NCBI GenBank assembly: GCA_018823835.1
Contig: JAHJHT010000013.1
Coordinates: 310,001-374,000, forward strand
Direction of reading: 5' to 3'
Length of the DNA stretch: 64,000 nt
Source: Alphaproteobacteria bacterium
GTDB lineage: Bacteria; Pseudomonadota; Alphaproteobacteria; Rhizobiales; Rhizobiaceae
Each line of letters starts with the position of its first letter. Position 1 is the stretch's first letter. Position numbers and translations under genes: made by a program. Of the stretch, positions 59,078 to 64,000 are shown piece by piece. The notes below the pieces were generated by a model. It made no database searches and was not told the origin of the DNA. It was given only the letters and a program-made list of their open reading frames with translations.

Positions 59078-60244
59078 TCACCGCCCGATCAGCGCGCGGG
59101 CGACGATAACCCGCATGATCTCGTTGGTTCCCTCGAGTATCTGGTGCACGCGCAGGTCGCGGACCAGCTTCTCGATGCCATAGTCGTGCAGGTAGCCATA
59201 GCCGCCGTGCAGTTGCAGCGCCTCGTTGGCCACCTTGAAGCCGGTGTCGGTGACGAAGCGCTTGGCCATCGCCGACCATTTTCCCGCATCCGGCGCTCGG
59301 CGGTCGAGCTTCGTCGCCGCGGCGTAGAGGAAGATCCGCGCCGCCTGGAGTTCGGTCTCCATGTCGGCCAGCCTGAACTGCAGCGCCTGGAACTGGTCGA
59401 TCGACCGGCCGAAGGCCTGGCGCTCGGCCATGTAGGCCAGCGTCTTGTCGAGCGCGGCCTGCGCGCCGCCGAGCGAACAGGCGGCGATGTTCAGCCGCCC
59501 GCCGTCGAGCCCGGCCATGGCGATGCGGAAACCGTCGCCCTCCGCCGACAGCAGGTTTTCGGCCGGAACGCGGCAGTCGGTGAAGATCACCTGCCGCGTC
59601 GCCTGCATGTTCCAGCCCATCTTGTGCTCCGGCGCGCCGAAGGAGAGGCCGGGCGCGTCCTTTGGCACGACAAGCGTCGAGATGCCTTTCGGCCCGTCGC
59701 CGCCGGTCCGCACCATGGTGACGTAGACATCGCTGTCGCCGGCGCCGGAGATGAACTGTTTTGCGCCATTGACCACATAGTAGTCGCCGTCGCGCACGGC
59801 GCGCGTCTTCAGCGCCGCGGCATCCGAGCCCGAACCCGGCTCGGTCAGGCAGTAGCTGCCCAGCCACTCCATGGACGCCATCCTCGGCAGCAGGCGCTCG
59901 CGCTGTTCGTCATTGCCGAAGCGGTCGACCATCCATGCGGTCATGTTGTGGATCGAGATGAAGGAGGCAAAGCCCGGGCAGGCGCGCGACAGCGCCTCGA
60001 AGATCAGCACGGCGTCGAGCCGCCCAAGGCCCGATCCGCCGCCATCTTCGCCGACATAAATGCCGCCGAAGCCGAGCGGACCCGTCTCGCGGATCACATC
60101 GGCGGGAAAATGACACTCCCGGTCCCAGGCGAGCGCATGGGGCGCGACGCGCTCGTCCGCGAAGCTCTCGGCCATGGCCTGAATGGCGCGCTGGTCCTCG
60201 TTGAGCTCGAACTGGCCAGCCGGCACCTCGACTGCGGCATCCAT
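59078..60244 (-). CDS. Acyl-CoA dehydrogenase, isobutyryl-CoA-type
   Basis: A 388-residue FAD acyl-CoA dehydrogenase: CLTEPGSGSDAAALKT, HGGYGYLHDYGIEKLVRDLR, and ILEGTNEIMR. Position beside mmsB supports isobutyryl-CoA dehydrogenase in valine catabolism. Start ATG after GGAGGACGCC. Specificity is inferred from context. Confidence 0.88.
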   Translation of the reverse strand: MDAAVEVPAGQFELNEDQRAIQAMAESFADERVAPHALAWDRECHFPADVIRETGPLGFGGIYVGEDGGGSGLGRLDAVLIFEALSRACPGFASFISIHNMTAWMVDRFGNDEQRERLLPRMASMEWLGSYCLTEPGSGSDAAALKTRAVRDGDYYVVNGAKQFISGAGDSDVYVTMVRTGGDGPKGISTLVVPKDAPGLSFGAPEHKMGWNMQATRQVIFTDCRVPAENLLSAEGDGFRIAMAGLDGGRLNIAACSLGGAQAALDKTLAYMAERQAFGRSIDQFQALQFRLADMETELQAARIFLYAAATKLDRRAPDAGKWSAMAKRFVTDTGFKVANEALQLHGGYGYLHDYGIEKLVRDLRVHQILEGTNEIMRVIVARALIGR

Positions 60245-60338
60245 GGCGTCCTCCAGAACTTTTGCCTATGCGCGTCATCCAATCTAGACCAATGATGCGC
60301 GCGCGCAACCGGACTGCCGCACACGATGGGGATGAGAC

Positions 60339-60950
60339 GTGACCACCGTATTCGACGAACTGCTTGCGGGTTTCCAACGCCTCGTCGCCCAGGCTGACAG
60401 TCCTGCCGTCTCGCATTTCATCGATGGCAATGATTGGCAGATGCGCCCCCGCAGGCTCGAACCCAAGAGCCTGCCGTGCCTTGGCCAACTCTCCAGAGCG
60501 GCACGGATCGCCGGCGAACAGGCAGCACCCGTCGTCCGCTTCCTCGACGAGCGCTGCCATGACTTTCGCTGGGGCCAGACCTACACGAACGCCGATTTCG
60601 GCCAGAAATTCATGGACAATTACGGCTGGCTCGAAGTGTTCGGCACGCGCGGCCATTTCGAGAACCGCAAGGCTGCCGGCGGCTTCCTGATTCTTGGACC
60701 AAACATCGCCTATCCCGACCATCACCATGTCGCCGAGGAAATCTACATCCCGCTGACCGGGGGCACCGAGTGGCGCATGGGCGAGGGGCCGTATCGCCGC
60801 CGCGCGGCGGGCGAGATCGTCCACCACGCATCGAACGTCAACCACGCCATGCGCACCGGCCACGAGCCGCTGCTGGCGCTCTATCTGTGGCGCGGCGGGC
60901 CGCTGGCGGCGCGCTCCACCATCACCGGCGCGCGGGCGGGGGAGCGCTAG
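60339..60950 (+). CDS. DMSP-lyase family cupin (DddL/DddQ/DddW-like)
   Basis: A 203-residue cupin with family core GFLILGPNIAYPDHHHVAEE and, after it, IYIPLTGGTEWRMGEG. Candidate metal ligands His128, His130, Glu134 and His169 and the catalytic Tyr136 follow the spacing HxHxxxExY known for DddK-type lyases; a second motif is VHHASNVNHAMRTGHEPLLA. These enzymes cleave DMSP to DMS and acrylate. GTG start after GGGGATGAGAC. Its stop lies 2 bp before cobQ, suggesting one transcript. Actual substrate unverified; relatives without DMSP activity exist. Confidence 0.78.
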   Translation: MTTVFDELLAGFQRLVAQADSPAVSHFIDGNDWQMRPRRLEPKSLPCLGQLSRAARIAGEQAAPVVRFLDERCHDFRWGQTYTNADFGQKFMDNYGWLEVFGTRGHFENRKAAGGFLILGPNIAYPDHHHVAEEIYIPLTGGTEWRMGEGPYRRRAAGEIVHHASNVNHAMRTGHEPLLALYLWRGGPLAARSTITGARAGER

Positions 60951-60952
60951 GC

Positions 60953-62422
60953 ATGGCGCGGGCGATCATGCTGCAGGGCACCGGTTCGGACGTCGGCAAG
61001 ACGGTGCTGGTCGCCGGCCTCTGCCGCGCGGCCAGGAATCGCGGCATGGTCGTCAGGCCGTTCAAGCCGCAGAACATGTCCAACAATGCCGCCGTCGCCG
61101 ACATTCCGGGCGAGACCGGCGGCGGCGAGATCGGTCGCGCGCAATGGCTGCAGGCCATCGCCTGCGGGGCTGCGCCGTCGATCCACATGAACCCGGTACT
61201 CTTGAAGCCGCAGAGCGACATCGGCAGCCAGGTCGTCGTCCAGGGCAAGGTGTATGGCGAGGCGCGGGCGCGCGACTACCAGCTCCTGAAGCCGAAGCTG
61301 ATGGAGGCGGTTCTCGACTCCTGGGCCAGGGTGGGCGAGGGCGCCGACCTCGTCATCGTCGAGGGCGCCGGCTCGCCGGCCGAGATCAACCTTCGCCCGC
61401 GCGACATCGCCAACATGGGCTTCGCCACCCGCGCCGACGTGCCGGTGGTGCTGGTCGGCGACATCGACCGCGGCGGGGTCATCGCCTCGATCGCCGGCAC
61501 GCATCTCATCCTGCCCGACGAAGACCGCAAGATGATCGCGGGCTACATCATCAACAAGTTCCGCGGCGACGTCTCGCTGTTCGACGACGGGCTCAAGGCG
61601 ATCGAGCGCTTCACCGGCTGGCGCTCGTTCGGCGTCGTGCCGTTCCTGCCGGCCGCCGCGCTGCTGCCGTCGGAAGACAGCGTCGTGCTGGAGCGGCTTG
61701 CCGAGGGCCGGCGCGGGGCGCTCAAGGTCGCAGTGCCGATGCTGTCGCGCATTGCCAATTTCGACGACCTCGATCCGCTGAAGGCGGAGCCGCAGGTCGA
61801 GGTCGTCTTCGTGGCGCCGGGCAGGCCGCTGCCGCACGACGCCGGGCTGGTCGTCATTCCAGGCTCCAAGTCGACGATCGGCGACCTGCTGCGCTTCCGC
61901 GAGAACGGCTGGGACCGCGACCTTGCCGAGCACCGGCGGCGCGGCGGCCATGTCATCGGCATCTGCGGCGGCTACCAGATGCTCGGCCGCCTGGTGCGCG
62001 ATCCCGACGGCATCGAGGGCAGCGTCACCGAGGCCGATGGGCTCGGACTGCTCGACATCGAAACCGTGATGGAGCCGGAAAAGACGGTGCGCAACGTCAC
62101 GGCGCTTTCGCTGCAGTTCGACGTGCCGCTGACCGGATACGAAATCCACCTCGGCCGTACGACGGGTGCGGACTGCCTGCGCCCGTCGGCGGTGATCAAC
62201 GGCGTCGAGGACGGCGCGACGTCGGCCGACGGCAAGGTGTTCGGCACCTACATGCACGGCATGTTCTCGTCGGATGAATTTCGCGCCGCCTATCTCGCAA
62301 GCCTCGGCATCCGCGGCGGCATCGTCGACTATCGCGCCGAGGTCGAGCGCGCGCTAGACCAGCTTGCCGCGCATCTCGAAAAGCACCTCGACTGCGACGC
62401 CATCTTCGCGGCGGCGCGCTGA
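60953..62422 (+). CDS. cobQ: Cobyric acid synthase
   Basis: A 489-residue CobQ/CbiP amidotransferase that amidates adenosylcobyrinic acid a,c-diamide at four positions. N-terminal P-loop QGTGSDVGKT; C-terminal glutaminase domain with nucleophile Cys in GICGGYQMLG and His in YMHGMF. Normal length. Starts 2 bp after the cupin stop. It supplies the corrinoid cofactor needed by the methyltransferase system. Confidence 0.95.
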   Translation: MARAIMLQGTGSDVGKTVLVAGLCRAARNRGMVVRPFKPQNMSNNAAVADIPGETGGGEIGRAQWLQAIACGAAPSIHMNPVLLKPQSDIGSQVVVQGKVYGEARARDYQLLKPKLMEAVLDSWARVGEGADLVIVEGAGSPAEINLRPRDIANMGFATRADVPVVLVGDIDRGGVIASIAGTHLILPDEDRKMIAGYIINKFRGDVSLFDDGLKAIERFTGWRSFGVVPFLPAAALLPSEDSVVLERLAEGRRGALKVAVPMLSRIANFDDLDPLKAEPQVEVVFVAPGRPLPHDAGLVVIPGSKSTIGDLLRFRENGWDRDLAEHRRRGGHVIGICGGYQMLGRLVRDPDGIEGSVTEADGLGLLDIETVMEPEKTVRNVTALSLQFDVPLTGYEIHLGRTTGADCLRPSAVINGVEDGATSADGKVFGTYMHGMFSSDEFRAAYLASLGIRGGIVDYRAEVERALDQLAAHLEKHLDCDAIFAAAR

Positions 62423-62423
62423 A

Positions 62424-63209
62424 TCAGAAGCCCAGCATAGTCCTCAGCGGGTGGGCGGGGTCCATCAGCAGCCGTGCCGCCAGTGCGACGCAGGCGATGA
62501 CGAGCAGCGGCTTGATCAGCCGGGCGCCCTTGGCGATGGCGAGGCCGGCGCCGAGTCGGGCCCCGAAAAACTGCGCCACGCCCATGAAGAGGCCGATCTT
62601 CCAGTAGATGGCGCCGGCAAGCGCGAAAAGCACGAATCCACCGAGGTTGGAGGCGAAGTTCAGCAGCTTGGTGTGGGCCGTCGCCTTGAGCAGGCCGTAA
62701 CCGGCGAGCGACACGAAGGCCAGCATGAAGAAGGAACCGGTGCCCGGGCCGAGAACGCCGTCATAGAAGCCGATCAGCGGCACGACCGTCAGGCCGAACA
62801 GGAAGGGCGGCAGGCGCTCGGCGCGGTCGATATCGTCCATGCCGGGCTTCAGCGCGAAATAGAGCGCAATAGCGACCAGGATGAAGGGCAGGGCGGCCGT
62901 CAGGATTCCGCCGGGAATGACGGTCGCCAGAAGCGCGCCCAGCACGCCGCCGGCAAAGGAAAGCATCGCGGCCGGCAGTTGGCGCTTCAGGTCCACATGG
63001 CCCTTGGCCGCATAGTGAAGTGCCGCCGAGGCGGTGCCGAACAGCCCCTGCAGCTTGTTGGTGCCGAGCGCGGCGACCGGCGGAAAACCGGCCAGCAGCA
63101 GCGCCGGAATAGTGATCAGGCCGCTGCCGCCGGCGATCGAATCGATGAAGCCCGCGGCAAATGCCGCGAGGCCGAGAAGGAGGACGATCTGGATTTCGAG
63201 GTCGGGCAT
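62424..63209 (-). CDS. TauE/SafE (TSUP) family membrane transporter
   Basis: A 261-residue TSUP-family membrane protein with about eight hydrophobic segments; typical residues include GFIDSIAGGSGLI and GFYDGVLGPGTGS. Members export sulfite, sulfoacetate or related anions. ATG 63209 (MPDLEIQIVLL). Convergent with cobQ, one base between stops. Confidence 0.88.
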   Translation of the reverse strand: MPDLEIQIVLLLGLAAFAAGFIDSIAGGSGLITIPALLLAGFPPVAALGTNKLQGLFGTASAALHYAAKGHVDLKRQLPAAMLSFAGGVLGALLATVIPGGILTAALPFILVAIALYFALKPGMDDIDRAERLPPFLFGLTVVPLIGFYDGVLGPGTGSFFMLAFVSLAGYGLLKATAHTKLLNFASNLGGFVLFALAGAIYWKIGLFMGVAQFFGARLGAGLAIAKGARLIKPLLVIACVALAARLLMDPAHPLRTMLGF

Positions 63210-63316
63210 GATCTCGGGGCGCTGGGTCGCCGGGCGGGTCCCCGTATCGACCACACGCTTTTCGTTTGCGCAAGGCGGATTTCGCGCTAGTAATCCTGCA
63301 GACTCGAGGAACCGCT

Positions 63317-63763
63317 ATGGCTTCAGGACTGCTTTCTCAACTCAAGGACATCTTCGAGGGCGACGCCGGTGTGCGCAAGGTCGCCGGTGACCCGGTGCTG
63401 TCGGCAGAATTGCTGCTGCTGTTCCGCATGATCCTCGCCGACGGCGTCGTCAAGGACAGCGAGATGCAGACCTTCCGCCGCATCTGCAACGAGGCCTTCG
63501 GCATCGGCCGCGACAGCATGGACGGCGTGATCGAGTATCTCAACAATTTCGGTTACGAGACCAATGGCGCGCAGGCCATCGAGATGTTTCGCGAGCTCGA
63601 CATCGACCGCCGCCGCCAACTGGCGCGGCACATGGCCGAGATCGCCAAGGCCGACAACGAGCTTGCCGAGAACGAGGTGCGGCTGCTGCGGCGCACGCTC
63701 GAGCTCCTCGGCATCAGCCCGGTCGACGTCGTGCGACCCGACGCGGGCGACAAGGCAGACTAG
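63317..63763 (+). CDS. TerB-family protein
   Basis: A 148-residue helical TerB-like protein: LLLFRMILADGVVKDSEMQTF and AEIAKADNELAENEVRLLRR, two acidic metal-binding-like repeats. Proteins of the fold act in stress responses. ATG 63317 after GAGGAACC. Confidence 0.85.
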   Translation: MASGLLSQLKDIFEGDAGVRKVAGDPVLSAELLLLFRMILADGVVKDSEMQTFRRICNEAFGIGRDSMDGVIEYLNNFGYETNGAQAIEMFRELDIDRRRQLARHMAEIAKADNELAENEVRLLRRTLELLGISPVDVVRPDAGDKAD

Positions 63764-63787
63764 ACGGCAAGCCTGTCGCCGGAGACT

Positions 63788-63805
63788 GGCGGGAACCCTC
63801 CCGCC
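63788..63805. terminator. Hairpin between convergent genes
   Basis: GGCGGGA-ACCC-TCCCGCC between the TerB-like gene and the convergent xthA. No T-run, so low certainty. Confidence 0.35.
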
Positions 63806-63815
63806 GTGACGCCGG

Positions 63816-64000
63816 TCAGACGGCTCCCACGGTGAGGTTCACCGCCACCGGCACATGGTCTGAGGGCTTTTCCCAGGCACGGACGTGCTTTTCGATCGTG
63901 GCAGAACCGAAAAAGTTGGCGGCTTCCGGCGACAGCAGCAGGTGGTCGATGCGGATGCCGTTGTCCTTCTGCCAGGCGCCGGCCTGGTAATCCCAGAACG
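63816..64000 (-). CDS. xthA: Exodeoxyribonuclease III, 3' end (runs off window)
   Basis: The last 61 codons of a DNA-repair exonuclease III/AP endonuclease. The segment FWDYQAGAWQKDNGIRIDHL and the C-terminal KPSDHVPVAVNL are family signatures, with the catalytic SDH His. The rest is beyond the right edge. Confidence 0.9.
   Translation of the reverse strand, partial: FWDYQAGAWQKDNGIRIDHLLLSPEAANFFGSATIEKHVRAWEKPSDHVPVAVNLTVGAV

Noticed and set aside
60245..60338. Cobalamin riboswitch before the cupin-cobQ pair or before the corrinoid protein gene
   Set aside because: No B12-box or pseudoknot-like layout seen in either region; the sequence between genes is short.
1..64000. Mobile elements, tRNA/rRNA genes, CRISPR arrays
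   Set aside because: No transposase, integrase, repeat-spacer array or structured RNA gene was noticed on either strand.

Overview
The window is a GC-rich (about 65%) piece of an alphaproteobacterial chromosome. The heterotetrameric sarcosine oxidase operon, ExoD, DUF4893, DUF1127, entericidin-type and GlxA/AraC-type genes together point to Rhizobiales, most likely a Mesorhizobium/Aminobacter-like Phyllobacteriaceae; this is inferred from gene content only. I saw no rRNA, tRNA, CRISPR array, insertion sequence or phage gene.

The dominant theme is demethylation of methylated onium compounds (glycine betaine and relatives, perhaps DMSP) and the fate of the released methyl groups. From left to right: a partial dimethylglycine-dehydrogenase-like flavoprotein with its XRE-cupin regulator (1-996); nitroreductase, DUF1772 and TetR genes (1184-3114); soxBDAG (3107-8263, minus strand); a large MscS channel (8445-10919); a second DMGDH-like flavoprotein (11523-14084); assorted hypothetical genes, including an ATP-grasp protein divergent from a methyltransferase-like protein (14131-17597); and a GlxA/GbdR-type AraC regulator (17653-18654).

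The core lies at 19807-31761. It holds a LysR regulator, the corrinoid reductive activase (RACo), a methyl-H4folate:corrinoid methyltransferase, a MetF-like reductase with a MetV-like cysteine-rich partner, a small virulence-factor-domain protein, DUF1638, a corrinoid protein, and divergently an MttB-family methyltransferase. Further parts are a BHMT/homocysteine methyltransferase family gene (43108-44130), a second MttB-family gene with a third DMGDH-like flavoprotein (49589-53816), and cobyric acid synthase cobQ (60953-62422). The inferred route is: quaternary amine -> (MttB, corrinoid protein kept active by RACo) methyl-corrinoid -> methyl-H4F -> (MetF/MetV-like) methylene-H4F, while the amine skeleton passes through DMGDH-like enzymes and SoxBDAG to glycine. 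A nearly identical palindromic operator sits upstream of both the methyl-H4F methyltransferase gene and the BHMT-family gene, which suggests common control by a methionine/SAM-cycle regulator.

Two DMSP-lyase-family homologues are also present: a DddP-type M24 protein (47347-48711) with all known DddP metal and catalytic residues, and a DddL/Q/W-type cupin (60339-60950) whose stop codon is 2 bp before cobQ.

Between these are ordinary genes: cytochrome b561 and a 4Fe-4S protein, a Zn/Mn ABC transporter behind a Zur-like box, RidA, DUF305, a TetR/diiron metallo-beta-lactamase pair, an ECF sigma factor with a VWA protein, a fatty acid desaturase, a PhnD-like binding protein, a NYN-domain protein, an MFS transporter, a class III aminotransferase, valine-catabolic mmsB and acyl-CoA dehydrogenase, a TauE/SafE exporter, a TerB-like protein and the 3' end of xthA.
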